Shown here: positions 8,500 through 17,339 of the stretch, piece after piece
Position numbering within the stretch: position 1 is the stretch's first letter
Layout: every line of letters starts with the position of its first letter
DNA from: Streptomyces sp. NBC_00442
Lineage (GTDB): Bacteria; Actinomycetota; Actinomycetes; Streptomycetales; Streptomycetaceae
DNA: 64,000 bases
NCBI RefSeq assembly: GCF_036014195.1
Contig: NZ_CP107918.1
Location: 5,022,001-5,086,000 of the forward strand
Reading direction: 5' to 3'
Program-made: the position numbers and the translations under genes
Notes under the pieces: generated by a model
What the model saw: the letters and a program-made list of their open reading frames with translations, nothing else
Told to the model about the DNA's origin: nothing
The model's database searches: none

Positions 8500-9692
8500 C
8501 CGGCCGGTTCGGCGACTACGGCGGCCAGTTCGTGGCGGAGACGCTGGTGGGGCCGCTGGAAGAACTCTGGAGCACCTACCTGGAAGCCCGCCAGGACTCC
8601 GCCTTCGAAGCGGAACTGAACGGCCTGCTGGCCACGTTCGTGGGCCGGCCCACCCCGATCACCAGGCTGCGCCGCCTCGGCATCGAGCCGCACGGGGTGA
8701 CGATCTGGCTCAAGCGCGAGGACCTCACCCACACCGGCGCCCACAAGATCAACAACGCCATCGGGCAGGCCCTCCTCGCCCACCGGCTCGGCAAGCGCCG
8801 GATCATCGCCGAGACGGGCGCCGGTCAGCACGGCGTGGCCGTCGCCGCCGCCTGCGCCTACCTCGGCCTGGACGCGACCATCTACATGGGCCGTGTGGAC
8901 GCCGAGCGCCAGCTCCCCAACCTCCAGCGCATGCGGCTGCTCGGCGCCGAGGTGCGCCTCGTCGACCAGGGCACCGCGACGCTCAAGGACGCGGTCAACG
9001 AGGCGATCCGCGAGTGGATCACCCATCCCGACACCACGCACTACCTGCTCGGCTCGGTGGTCGGCCCGCACCCCTTCCCCAGCATCGTCCGCGACTTCCA
9101 GTCGGTGATCGGCCGGGAGGCCCGCGAGCAGTTCCTCGCCGCCGCGGGACAGCTGCCCGACGCCGTCATCGCCTGTGTCGGCGGCGGCTCCAACTCCATC
9201 GGCGTCTTCAGCGGGTTCCTCGACGACCCCGTACGCCTCATCGGTGTCCAGGCCGCGGGCGACGGCAGCGGCTCGCTCGGCCGCCACGCCGCCCCGCTGC
9301 TCTACGGCGAGCCCGGCGTGCTCCAGGGCATGCGCACCTATCTGCTCCAGGACGACGACGGCCAGGTGCTGCTCACCCACAGCATCGCCCCCGGCCTCGA
9401 CTACCCGGGCGCGGGCCCCGAGCACAGCCACCTCAAGGACAGCGGGCGGGTCGAGTACCTGACCGCGTCCGACGACGAAGCCCTGGACGCCTTCCAGGAG
9501 CTGGCGCGCTCCGAGGGGATCGTGCCCGCCCTGGAGTCCTCGCACGCGGTCGCCGCGGCGCTGCGCGTGGCCCCCACCTTCGCCCGCGGCAGCCAGCTGC
9601 TCGTCAACCTCTCGGGGCGCGGCGACAAGGACCTCACCTCCGCCATGGCGGCGATCGGACAGCGAAAGGAGCAGACCGGTGGAGCGGCTTGA
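8496..9692 (+). CDS. trpB: Tryptophan synthase beta subunit TrpB
   Basis: A 398-residue PLP enzyme joining indole and serine to L-tryptophan. The Schiff-base Lys84 lies in HTGAHKINN, Glu106 in ETGAGQHG activates indole, and the phosphate-binding GGGSNSIG and C-terminal SGRGDKD are intact. It matches the short TrpB1 type with an HTGAHK motif. From memory, housekeeping Streptomyces TrpB has an N-terminal extension and HTGSHK, so this copy appears to have a different origin. It overlaps trpC by 4 bases and trpA by 14. Confidence 0.96.
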   Translation: MTGRFGDYGGQFVAETLVGPLEELWSTYLEARQDSAFEAELNGLLATFVGRPTPITRLRRLGIEPHGVTIWLKREDLTHTGAHKINNAIGQALLAHRLGKRRIIAETGAGQHGVAVAAACAYLGLDATIYMGRVDAERQLPNLQRMRLLGAEVRLVDQGTATLKDAVNEAIREWITHPDTTHYLLGSVVGPHPFPSIVRDFQSVIGREAREQFLAAAGQLPDAVIACVGGGSNSIGVFSGFLDDPVRLIGVQAAGDGSGSLGRHAAPLLYGEPGVLQGMRTYLLQDDDGQVLLTHSIAPGLDYPGAGPEHSHLKDSGRVEYLTASDDEALDAFQELARSEGIVPALESSHAVAAALRVAPTFARGSQLLVNLSGRGDKDLTSAMAAIGQRKEQTGGAA

Positions 9693-10482
9693 GAAGACCT
9701 TCGCCCGCGCCTCGGAGCGGGGCGAGACCGTGCTGGTCGCGTACCTCACGGCCGGCTACCCGGCCCTGGCCGAGACCGGGCCGCTGATCGAGGCGGTCTG
9801 TTCGGCGGGCGCCGACATCATCGAGCTCGGGGTGCCCTTCTCCGACCCGCTCGGCGACGGCCCGCTCATCCAGGAGACCACCCACGCGGCCCTGGAGCGC
9901 GGCGTCACCGCCGCCGCCGTACTGGAAATAGTGGCCGGGGCCCGCGAGAACGGCGTCGACGTCCCGATCATGCTGATGGGGTATTGCAACCCGTTCCTGC
10001 GCTACGGCCTCGAACAGCTCTACGCCGACGCCGCGGCGGCCGGTGCGGACGGCTTCATCGTTCCCGACCTGCCGGCCCACGAGGCGGACGACTGGCTCGC
10101 CGCCGCCCGCACCCACGACCTCGGCCAGGTCTTCTTCTCCGCCCCGGGCAGCAGCCCCGAGCGGCTGCGGGCCACGGCCGAGCGCTCGCGCGGCTTCCTG
10201 TACGCCCTGGCCGCGAACGGTGTCACGGGCATCCGGGAGGAGCTGGACCCGGGCATCGACGCGTACCTGAGCCGGGTCGGCGAGGCGACGGGCAGCACCC
10301 TGCCGGTCTGTGTCGGCTTCGGGATCTCCCGGCCCCGGCACATCACCGCGCTGCGGGGCCGGGCCGCGGGCGTCATCGTGGGCAGCGCGCTGCTGAGGGC
10401 GATCGGCGACGAGCAGACCCCCGCCGGGCGCATCCTCGCGGCCAGCAAGCTGATCGGCGAGCTCAAGGCGGCCTGCCGATGA
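9679..10482 (+). CDS. trpA: Tryptophan synthase alpha subunit TrpA
   Basis: A 267-residue barrel that cleaves indole-3-glycerol phosphate to indole, which is channelled to TrpB. The catalytic pair Glu49 (IIELGVPFSDP) and Asp60 (GDGPLIQ) falls at the same numbers as in enterobacterial TrpA. The GTG start lies 14 bases inside trpB, in line with the strict pairing of the alpha and beta subunits. Its stop overlaps the next ATG (ATGA). Confidence 0.95.
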   Translation: MERLEKTFARASERGETVLVAYLTAGYPALAETGPLIEAVCSAGADIIELGVPFSDPLGDGPLIQETTHAALERGVTAAAVLEIVAGARENGVDVPIMLMGYCNPFLRYGLEQLYADAAAAGADGFIVPDLPAHEADDWLAAARTHDLGQVFFSAPGSSPERLRATAERSRGFLYALAANGVTGIREELDPGIDAYLSRVGEATGSTLPVCVGFGISRPRHITALRGRAAGVIVGSALLRAIGDEQTPAGRILAASKLIGELKAACR

Positions 10483-11639
10483 CCGCCTCGACCCGGCTGT
10501 CGCCCGCGGAGCAGATACCTTTCTTCACCGGCGCCGAGTCGATCCGCCGCACCTGGGCGGCCCTTGAGGCCCGGCTGCGCGAGGTGGCCTCCGTCGGCCG
10601 CTTCACCTTCGGGACGCTCGGCCGGGAGCTGGAGGAGCGGATCGCGGCCCTGACCGGCGCCAAGCACGCCATCGCGGTCGGCAACGGCACCGACGCGCTG
10701 ATCATCCTGCTGCGCGCGGCCGGTGTCGGCCCCGGGGACGAGGTGATCGTCCCGGCGTACACGTTCTTCGCCTCCGCCTCGGCCGTCCTGCACGTCGGCG
10801 CCGAGCCGGTCCTCGTGGACGTGGTGCCGGGCTCGTACGCGATGGACCCGGCGGCGGCCCGCGCCGCGATCACCGAGCGCACGAAGGCCATCATGCCCGT
10901 GCACCTGTTCTCGCAGATGGCGGACATGCGCACGCTGCGCGACCTGGCCGACGAGCACGGCCTGCTGCTCCTGGAGGACAGCGCCGAGGGCATCGGCATG
11001 GTCATGGGCGGCCGGCACGCGGGGCTCTGGGGCGGAGGCGGGGTGCTCTCCTTCTTCCCCACCAAGACCCTCGGCGCGCTCGGCGACGCCGGGATGATCC
11101 TCACCGACGACGACGCCGTGGCCGAGCGTGCCCGGCGGCTGCGCAGCCACGGTCAGGCGGTGGACGGCAGTTACGAGTACCTGGAGCTGGGCTACAACAG
11201 CCGGCTCGACGAGATCCAGTCGGCGGTCCTGCTCACCCGCCTGGAGACCCTGGCCGCCGACATCGAGCGCCGGGCCGAGCTCGCGGCCCGCTACGACGAG
11301 GGCCTCGCCCCGCTGGCCCCGGTCGTACGGATCCCCTTCATGGCGAAGGCCGCCGAGCCGGGCAACACGGTCTGGTACGTCTACCTGATCGAGAGCGACC
11401 ACCGCGACCAGCTCGTCGCATACCTCGCCGCGCACGGGGTGGGCACCGAGGTCTACTACCCGCGCCCGCTGACCGAGCAGCCCGCGCTCGCCCCGCTGCC
11501 CGGCGCCCGGCACCCGGTGCCGGTCGCCGAGGCGGCCAGCCGGCGCGCGGTGGGCCTGCCGCTCTACCCGGACCTGACGAACGACCAGGTCGACCGCGTG
11601 TGCGAACTCGTGCACCGGTTCCACAAGGAGCTCTCGTGA
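10479..11639 (+). CDS. DegT/DnrJ/EryC1 aminotransferase 1
   Basis: A 386-residue PLP aminotransferase of the sugar-aminotransferase family. Motifs: GNGTDAL at 68-74 (phosphate pocket), LLLEDSAEG with the PLP-ring Asp, and the Schiff-base Lys196 in FFPTKTLGALGDAG. These enzymes aminate keto-sugars or cyclitol ketones, mostly nucleotide-linked, with Glu or Gln as donor. The ATGA overlap with trpA and GTGA overlap with the next aminotransferase place it in the middle of the operon. The active-site lysine is present, so it should catalyse rather than act as a sensor. The substrate could be the 3-keto uronate made by the dehydrogenases in this operon (inference). Confidence 0.9.
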   Translation: MTASTRLSPAEQIPFFTGAESIRRTWAALEARLREVASVGRFTFGTLGRELEERIAALTGAKHAIAVGNGTDALIILLRAAGVGPGDEVIVPAYTFFASASAVLHVGAEPVLVDVVPGSYAMDPAAARAAITERTKAIMPVHLFSQMADMRTLRDLADEHGLLLLEDSAEGIGMVMGGRHAGLWGGGGVLSFFPTKTLGALGDAGMILTDDDAVAERARRLRSHGQAVDGSYEYLELGYNSRLDEIQSAVLLTRLETLAADIERRAELAARYDEGLAPLAPVVRIPFMAKAAEPGNTVWYVYLIESDHRDQLVAYLAAHGVGTEVYYPRPLTEQPALAPLPGARHPVPVAEAASRRAVGLPLYPDLTNDQVDRVCELVHRFHKELS

Positions 11640-12778
11640 CGACGACCCTTCCCCCCGCCCACGCCGTGCCGTACTTCGACTGGGCGGCCCGCTACGAGGG
11701 CTGGACCGACCAAGTGCTCGCGGCCGTGCGCGAGGTCGCGGACTCCGACGAGTTCATCCTCAAGTCCCGGGTGGCCGCGCTCGAGGCGCAGATCGCCGAG
11801 CGGACGGGCGCCGCCCACACCATCGCGGTGGCGAGCGCCACCGGTGCGCTCACGGTGATCCTCGCCGCGCTGGAGCTCGGCCCCGGCGACGAGGTCGTCA
11901 CGCCCGCCTTCTCGTTCATCTCGACCGCCAGCACCGTCGCCCTGCGCGGCGCCCGCCCCGTCTTCGCGGACGTGGACTACGACACCGCCTGCCTCGATCT
12001 CGGCGCCGCCGAGGCCGCCGTCACCGGCAACACCCGGGCCCTGCTGCCCGCGTACCTCTTCACCACCCACCCCGACATGACGGGCCTGGCCGAGCTGGCC
12101 GGGCGCCGGCGGCTCGCCCTGGTGGAGGACAGCGCGGTCGGCCTGGGCGCGACGGTCGACGGCCTTCCGGCCGGCCGGCACGGCACGGCCGGGGTCTTCT
12201 CCTTCTTCCCCGCCAAGCCGGTCGGCGGCGCGGGCGACGCGGGCGTGATCGTCACCGACGACGACGACCTCGCCCGCGACGTGCGGATGCTGCGCAACCA
12301 CGGCCAGGACCTCAACGTGCGCTTCCTGCACCACAAGGTCGGCTTCAACTCGCGCATGGACGAGATCACCGCCGCGTTCCTGCTGCGACGGCTGCCGCGC
12401 CTGGAGGAGTTCCTCGCCGCGCGCAGGGAGCTCGCCCAGGAGTACAACGACCGCCTCGCCCCCCTCGCACCGGACCTGCTGACCCCGCCGGGCGGCTACG
12501 GCGACCGCGCCGTCTACACCTACGTGGTGCGCGCCCAGCGCCGCGACGAACTCAAGGAGTTCCTGGCGGGGGAGGGCATCGAGACCGTGGTCTACTACCC
12601 CAAGCCGCTCCACCTCCAGCCCGCCTTCGCCCACCTCGGCCACCAGGAGGGCGACTTCCCGGTCGCCGAGCGCCTCGCCCGCGAGTGCCTGGCACTGCCG
12701 CTCCACCCCGGCATGCGGTCCGGGGCCGTGGCCCAGGTCGCCGACGCGATCGAGCGCTTCTACCGAGGTGCCCGGTGA
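11636..12778 (+). CDS. DegT/DnrJ/EryC1 aminotransferase 2
   Basis: A 380-residue second family member, clearly diverged from its neighbour. It has the ALVEDSAVG motif and the PLP Lys194 in FFPAKPVGGAGDAG, so it is also catalytically complete. Two tandem aminotransferases suggest two amination steps, for instance a diamino sugar, or a heterodimer. The GTG start overlaps the previous TGA (GTGA), as does the junction to the isomerase gene. Confidence 0.9.
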   Translation: MTTTLPPAHAVPYFDWAARYEGWTDQVLAAVREVADSDEFILKSRVAALEAQIAERTGAAHTIAVASATGALTVILAALELGPGDEVVTPAFSFISTASTVALRGARPVFADVDYDTACLDLGAAEAAVTGNTRALLPAYLFTTHPDMTGLAELAGRRRLALVEDSAVGLGATVDGLPAGRHGTAGVFSFFPAKPVGGAGDAGVIVTDDDDLARDVRMLRNHGQDLNVRFLHHKVGFNSRMDEITAAFLLRRLPRLEEFLAARRELAQEYNDRLAPLAPDLLTPPGGYGDRAVYTYVVRAQRRDELKEFLAGEGIETVVYYPKPLHLQPAFAHLGHQEGDFPVAERLARECLALPLHPGMRSGAVAQVADAIERFYRGAR

Positions 12779-13623
12779 CCTGGACCGAACGGGCCTGCGG
12801 GATCGGCGACGAGGCCGCCCCCGGCCTCGCCGAGCAGATAGCCATCCATCGCGAACTCGGCCTCGGCGCCATCGAGTTGCGCACCGTCGACGGCCTCGGA
12901 CTGCACGAGCTGGACACCGAGGCGCTCGCCGGAGTGGCCGAGCAGGTCCGGGCGGCCGGGCTCGTGGTGCCGGTGGTGGACACCCCGATCGGAAACTGGT
13001 CCACCACGGTGGCCACGGACCTCGACACCGAGCTGTCCGTCCTCGCCGGCTCCGCCGAGGCCGCCCACGCCCTGGGCGGCCGGTGGCTGCGGGTCATGTC
13101 CTACCCGAACGACGGGCGCCCCGACGCGGACTGGGCCGCCGAATCGCTGCGCCGCCTCGCGGTCCTGACGCGCGAGGCCGAGCGGCTCGGTGTCCGGCTG
13201 CTGCACGAGAACTGCCAGGGCTGGGCGGGCCGGGGTCCCGACGAGACGCTGCGCCTCCTGGAGTACGTGGACAGCCCGGCGCTGCGCCTCATCTTCGACG
13301 TCGGCAACGGACTGGCCTACGGGTACGAGGCGGCCGAGTTCCTCGGCAAGGTGCTGCCCTGGGTGGACCACGTCCACATCAAGGACGGCCACCGCACGCC
13401 GGCCGGTGCGGTCTTCACCCTGCCCGGCCGCGGCGACGTCGATGTCGCCGGATGCGTACGGCAGTTGGAGCGGGCCGGATACCAGGGGCGGTACAGCCTG
13501 GAGCCGCACGTCGCGCACATCCCGCACCTGGCGGCCACCGCGGGCGCCGACGAGCTGGCCGAGGGCTACCGGGCCTGCGCCCTGGGTTTCCGTGAGATCT
13601 GGGAGACGATCCACCATGACTGA
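12775..13623 (+). CDS. Sugar phosphate isomerase/epimerase-like TIM barrel (AP_endonuc_2)
   Basis: A 282-residue xylose-isomerase-like barrel. Probable metal ligands are visible in order: Glu in AIELRT, Glu in LLHENCQG, Asp/His in the FDVGN and HVHIKDGH strands, and Glu in SLEPH. The family isomerises or epimerises keto- and aldo-sugars and inososes with a divalent metal. The GTG start overlaps the preceding TGA. In this operon it would act on a sugar intermediate before or after amination; no closer assignment is possible. Confidence 0.8.
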   Translation: MTWTERACGIGDEAAPGLAEQIAIHRELGLGAIELRTVDGLGLHELDTEALAGVAEQVRAAGLVVPVVDTPIGNWSTTVATDLDTELSVLAGSAEAAHALGGRWLRVMSYPNDGRPDADWAAESLRRLAVLTREAERLGVRLLHENCQGWAGRGPDETLRLLEYVDSPALRLIFDVGNGLAYGYEAAEFLGKVLPWVDHVHIKDGHRTPAGAVFTLPGRGDVDVAGCVRQLERAGYQGRYSLEPHVAHIPHLAATAGADELAEGYRACALGFREIWETIHHD

Positions 13624-14926
13624 CCCCACCGGGGGGCCCTTCGGGCCTCCCGAGCTGGACTGGCTCCTCGACCTGATGGCCGTCCCCTCGGTGTCCCCCT
13701 TCGAGGGCGGCAAGGCCGAACTGACCCGCGACGCACAGCAGGTGTTCCTGGACGGCGCGCTCGCCCGGGGCTTCACCGAGGTGCTGCACGCAAGCCCGCC
13801 GCCGGCCTTCCTCACCGGCCCGGACGTTCCCGCACCGGTCCGCGAGGCCGTGCTCGCCGACCCGGAGGGCTTCCTCGCCGCCCAGCCGAGCGCCGTGGTG
13901 CGGATGGGGCGGCCCGCCGCTCCCGAACACCGGCTGATCGTCAACTTCCATGTCGACACCGTCGGTCCGCACATCGACCCGCGCGTCGCCGGCGGCGTCC
14001 TGTACGGGCGAGGAGCGGTCGACGACAAGGGGCCCGGCATCGCGGCCGCCGCGGGCATCGCGGCGGCGTTCGCCGCCGAACCCCGGCTCGCGGACGCCAT
14101 CGAGGTCCAGCTCGCCTCCGTACCGGGGGAGGAGGGCGGTGCGATGGGCACGTACGGTACCCGCTGGCTGGTCGAGAGCGGACTGACCGGCCGCCTGATG
14201 GTGTTCGCCGAGCCCACCGGCGGCCGGGTCATGGACGCCTGCACGGCGGCGATGACGCCCCGGCTGCGGGTGGAGGGCTGCGACAGCACCGACGACCACC
14301 CGGCCGGCGGCCACAACGCCACCGCCGCACTGGGCTTCCTCGCGGACTTCCTCGTCCGCCGACTCGGGCCGCGCGCACAGGAGTTGGGGGCGAAGCTCTG
14401 CGTGGCCGGGCTGCGCACCGGCGACGCGCACAACCGGGTCTACGGAACCGGCGAGCTGCTGATGAACATCGCCTACCAGAACGTCCGTCAAGCCGCCCTG
14501 CTTGAAAGGGAGTTGGAGGCATTGCTCCCGCGGGCCCGCGAGGAGTTCGCGGCGGCGCACGCGGACAACCCGCTCACCGCCCGGCTGGTCGCCGACTGGA
14601 GCGAAGTGATCCGCTTCGACTGGCTCAAGCGCGGCCTGCCCGTCCTGGACAACCGCGACGAGGCGATGGAGACGCTGCTCGGCGACGCCGGATTCCCCCG
14701 GCACGACGGGCTGGCCGACGGATCGGCCTTCACCTGCGACGCCATCTGGGCCGGCGGGCCCGGCCGCTACGTCGCCGTCTGCGGTCCCGGCGGCCTCGAC
14801 ACGCACGGCGCGCACACCCCGGGCGAGTACCTGGAACTCGCCGAACTCGCCCGCTACGCACGGCAGATCAAGGACCTCGTCGTCCGCTTCGGCACCCACA
14901 TCGCTACTCAGGAGGCAGAAAGATGA
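13616..14926 (+). CDS. M20/M28-type zinc metallopeptidase or deacylase
   Basis: A 436-residue M20-like amidohydrolase. Metal ligands appear in the usual order: NFHVDTVGPH (His112, Asp114), GRGAVDDKG (Asp136/137), PGEEGG (catalytic Glu172, Glu173), FAEPTGG (Glu199) and a C-terminal His in DTHGAHTPGEY. Relatives cleave dipeptides, N-acyl groups or carbamoyl groups. In biosynthetic clusters such enzymes often remove a protecting acyl or aminoacyl group, which would fit an ATP-grasp ligase in the same cluster. It overlaps its neighbours by 8 and 4 bases. Confidence 0.85.
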   Translation: MTDPTGGPFGPPELDWLLDLMAVPSVSPFEGGKAELTRDAQQVFLDGALARGFTEVLHASPPPAFLTGPDVPAPVREAVLADPEGFLAAQPSAVVRMGRPAAPEHRLIVNFHVDTVGPHIDPRVAGGVLYGRGAVDDKGPGIAAAAGIAAAFAAEPRLADAIEVQLASVPGEEGGAMGTYGTRWLVESGLTGRLMVFAEPTGGRVMDACTAAMTPRLRVEGCDSTDDHPAGGHNATAALGFLADFLVRRLGPRAQELGAKLCVAGLRTGDAHNRVYGTGELLMNIAYQNVRQAALLERELEALLPRAREEFAAAHADNPLTARLVADWSEVIRFDWLKRGLPVLDNRDEAMETLLGDAGFPRHDGLADGSAFTCDAIWAGGPGRYVAVCGPGGLDTHGAHTPGEYLELAELARYARQIKDLVVRFGTHIATQEAER

Positions 14927-16032
14927 CCGTCAGGATTGCGCTGGAGACCCTGCGAGGCTTCGCGCGCGAGGCGCTGCGGCGCTCCGGACTCGACGAGGAC
15001 GCGGCGGCGACCGCCGCGGAGGTCGTGGTGTACGCCGACGAGCACGGCTTCACCACGCACGGCAGCAACGCGCTCGCCGGCATCTACGCGCCCCGCCTCC
15101 TCGACGGCCGGATCAACGCGCGGGCCGTGCCCCGTACGGTCACCGAGACGGCGTCCGGCGCCGTGATCGACGGCGACCAGGGCCTTGGTCTGGTCACCAC
15201 CACGCTCGCCACGGACCTGGCGGTGAGCAAGGCCCGGGAGACCGGCATCGCCCTGGTCGCGGTCCGCAACAGCAGCCACTTCGGCAGCGCCGGGTACTAC
15301 GCCCACCGCGCCACCAAGGCCGGTCTGATCGCCATCGCGATGACCAACTGCGGCGCCCAGGGCGTTGCCCCGCCGCTCGGCGGCCTGACGCGGATGCTCG
15401 GCACCAACCCGCTCGCGGTGGCGGCCCCGGCGCCCGGCGGAGCGCCGTTCGTGCTCGACATGAGCGCCACCACGGTCGCCACCGGCAAGATCCGGGCGGC
15501 CCAGCGCGAGGGCCGGTCCGTCCCCGAGGGCTGGCTGACCGCCCCCGACGGCACGGCCGTCACCGACCCCGACGCCTTCTTCGACGGCAAGGCCGACGTC
15601 ACGTGGCTGGGCGGTTCGGCGGCGACCGGCGGAGCCAAGGGCTACGGCCTCGCGCTCCTGGTCGACCTGCTCTGCGGTCCGCTGGCGGGCGCCAGTTACG
15701 GGCCGACGCCTGACCTGCTCGTCGACGGCGACGAGCGGCCGGACACCGACATCGGCCACACCGTGATCGCCATCGACCCGGCCGCCTTCGGAGCCGGCGA
15801 GTCGTTCGGCGCCGGCGCCCGGGAGCTCCTGGACACCGTGAGCGCCTGCCCGCCGGCCGTCCCCGGCGGCTCCGTGACCTACCCCGGCGCTCCCGAGGCC
15901 GCCAGGGCCGAGGAGTCGCGGCGCGACGGCGTCGCCCTGCCGGACCACGTCGCCGCCGGTCTCGTCGCGCTCGCCGAGCGGCTCGACCTGGCCGTGCCGG
16001 CGGAGCTGCGCGCCGAGGTGGCGGCAGGATGA
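14923..16032 (+). CDS. Ldh/YlbC/YiaK-family NAD(P)-dependent oxidoreductase
   Basis: A 369-residue member of the malate/L-lactate dehydrogenase family that is unrelated to classical Rossmann LDH. The active-site region YADEHGFTTHGS carries the conserved His, and NSSHFGSAGYYA and the glycine-rich GGAKGYGLALLVD blocks are present. Known members reduce 2-oxo acids, 2,3-diketogulonate, or cyclic imines such as delta1-piperideine-2-carboxylate. In this operon it could set an alpha-hydroxy acid or reduce an imine in the final product. ATGA overlaps on both sides. Confidence 0.88.
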   Translation: MTVRIALETLRGFAREALRRSGLDEDAAATAAEVVVYADEHGFTTHGSNALAGIYAPRLLDGRINARAVPRTVTETASGAVIDGDQGLGLVTTTLATDLAVSKARETGIALVAVRNSSHFGSAGYYAHRATKAGLIAIAMTNCGAQGVAPPLGGLTRMLGTNPLAVAAPAPGGAPFVLDMSATTVATGKIRAAQREGRSVPEGWLTAPDGTAVTDPDAFFDGKADVTWLGGSAATGGAKGYGLALLVDLLCGPLAGASYGPTPDLLVDGDERPDTDIGHTVIAIDPAAFGAGESFGAGARELLDTVSACPPAVPGGSVTYPGAPEAARAEESRRDGVALPDHVAAGLVALAERLDLAVPAELRAEVAAG

Positions 16033-17339
16033 GGATCGGCATCATCGGCCTGGGCGTGATCTCCCCGTACTTCCTGCGCGCCATCGACGAGGACGACCAG
16101 CTCGAACTGACCGCCGCCTGCGACCTCGACCGGGCGAAGCTCGACCAACTCCCGCAGCCGGTGGCCACGTTCACCGACTACCGCGAGCTTCTCGACTCCG
16201 GCCTGGTCGACGGCGTGGTGGTGACCCTGCCCAACGATCTGCACGCCCCGGTGGTGGCCGCCGCGCTCACCGCGGGGATCCACGTCGCCTGCGAGAAGCC
16301 GCTGACCGTGGCCGCCTCGGACGCCCGCGAACTCGCCGCGATCGCCGAGCGGACGGGCAGCACCCTGTTCACGGCGTTCCATCGCCGCTACAACAGCCAT
16401 GTCCAGCGTCTCGCACGGGAGTTGCCGGACCGCGCGCTGATCGAGCGGGTGGTCGGCCGCTACCACGAGCGGATCGAGGAGCACACCGGCAACGACCACT
16501 GGTATCTCGACCGGGACCGCTGCGGCGGTGGCTGTGTGATCGACAACGGGCCCAACGCGCTGGACGCACTGCGCCAGGTCGTCGGCGAGCTGACGCTCAC
16601 CGACGCGACCATCGGCGACGTCCGCGGCGGCGTCGAGTTCTACGCCGATCTGGAGCTGCGCACCGCGGACGGCATCCCCGTCTCCGTGGAGCTGGACTGG
16701 GCGCTGCCCACCGGCGAGATCAAGGACATCGTCGTCCACCTCAAGGACGGCAGCACGGTCCGCGCCGACATGCTGGAGGGCTACGACGGGTTCAAGTCCT
16801 CGCTCGATCACGAGTACCGGGGGATCATGGCCGATTTCCGCGCGGCGGTCGACGCGGGCCCTGCGCGGCGCGACGACGGGCCGGTCGTGGTGGAGCTGGT
16901 CGAGCAGGCGTACCGGACGGCCAGGAGCAAGGAGCGGCGGCTGCGGATGCCCGCCAAGGAAGCCGTCGGCGCGCACCTCGTCAAGCTGCTGTTCCACCGG
17001 CGCGAGGACCGGGGGATGAGCCTGTCGCCCTGGGCCTCGCGCTGTGTCCGGGCGGGCGACGTGCACGAACTGGTGACCACCACCGACCTTCCGGCCGCGC
17101 CGGGAGACCGGATCGACGCCGTCGGATTCCTCGGTTTCGCCGAATTCCGGCGCGCCACCGTGCTGGAGCGCGGGGACCAACTCTGGCTCGGTGAAAGGCT
17201 GATAGGCGACGTCGTCGGCTTCGACGAATGCCATGCTCCCAATCACTACAACGTCCTGATCCACAGCGACCGGTTGCTCACCGCCGAGGACCTCGACCTC
17301 TCGGCAGGAGACCTGGTCGTCTTCAAGGAGCCCACATGA
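16029..17339 (+). CDS. Gfo/Idh/MocA oxidoreductase with an unassigned C-terminal domain
   Basis: 436 residues. The first ~310 are a standard Gfo/Idh/MocA dehydrogenase: NAD fold GIIGLGVIS, EKP motif at 89-91 (ACEKPLT), and a barrel-like domain with DNGPNALD holding the expected Asp and Asn. Residues ~320-436 form an extra domain rich in beta-type sequence (AVGFLGFAEFRRATVLERGD... HAPNHYNVLI) that I do not recognise; typical family members end near 330-350. WbpB and NtdC in this family oxidise C3 of a sugar and feed a DegT aminotransferase, and two of those are encoded in this operon. That pairing is the best clue to function. Confidence 0.87.
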   Translation: MRIGIIGLGVISPYFLRAIDEDDQLELTAACDLDRAKLDQLPQPVATFTDYRELLDSGLVDGVVVTLPNDLHAPVVAAALTAGIHVACEKPLTVAASDARELAAIAERTGSTLFTAFHRRYNSHVQRLARELPDRALIERVVGRYHERIEEHTGNDHWYLDRDRCGGGCVIDNGPNALDALRQVVGELTLTDATIGDVRGGVEFYADLELRTADGIPVSVELDWALPTGEIKDIVVHLKDGSTVRADMLEGYDGFKSSLDHEYRGIMADFRAAVDAGPARRDDGPVVVELVEQAYRTARSKERRLRMPAKEAVGAHLVKLLFHRREDRGMSLSPWASRCVRAGDVHELVTTTDLPAAPGDRIDAVGFLGFAEFRRATVLERGDQLWLGERLIGDVVGFDECHAPNHYNVLIHSDRLLTAEDLDLSAGDLVVFKEPT

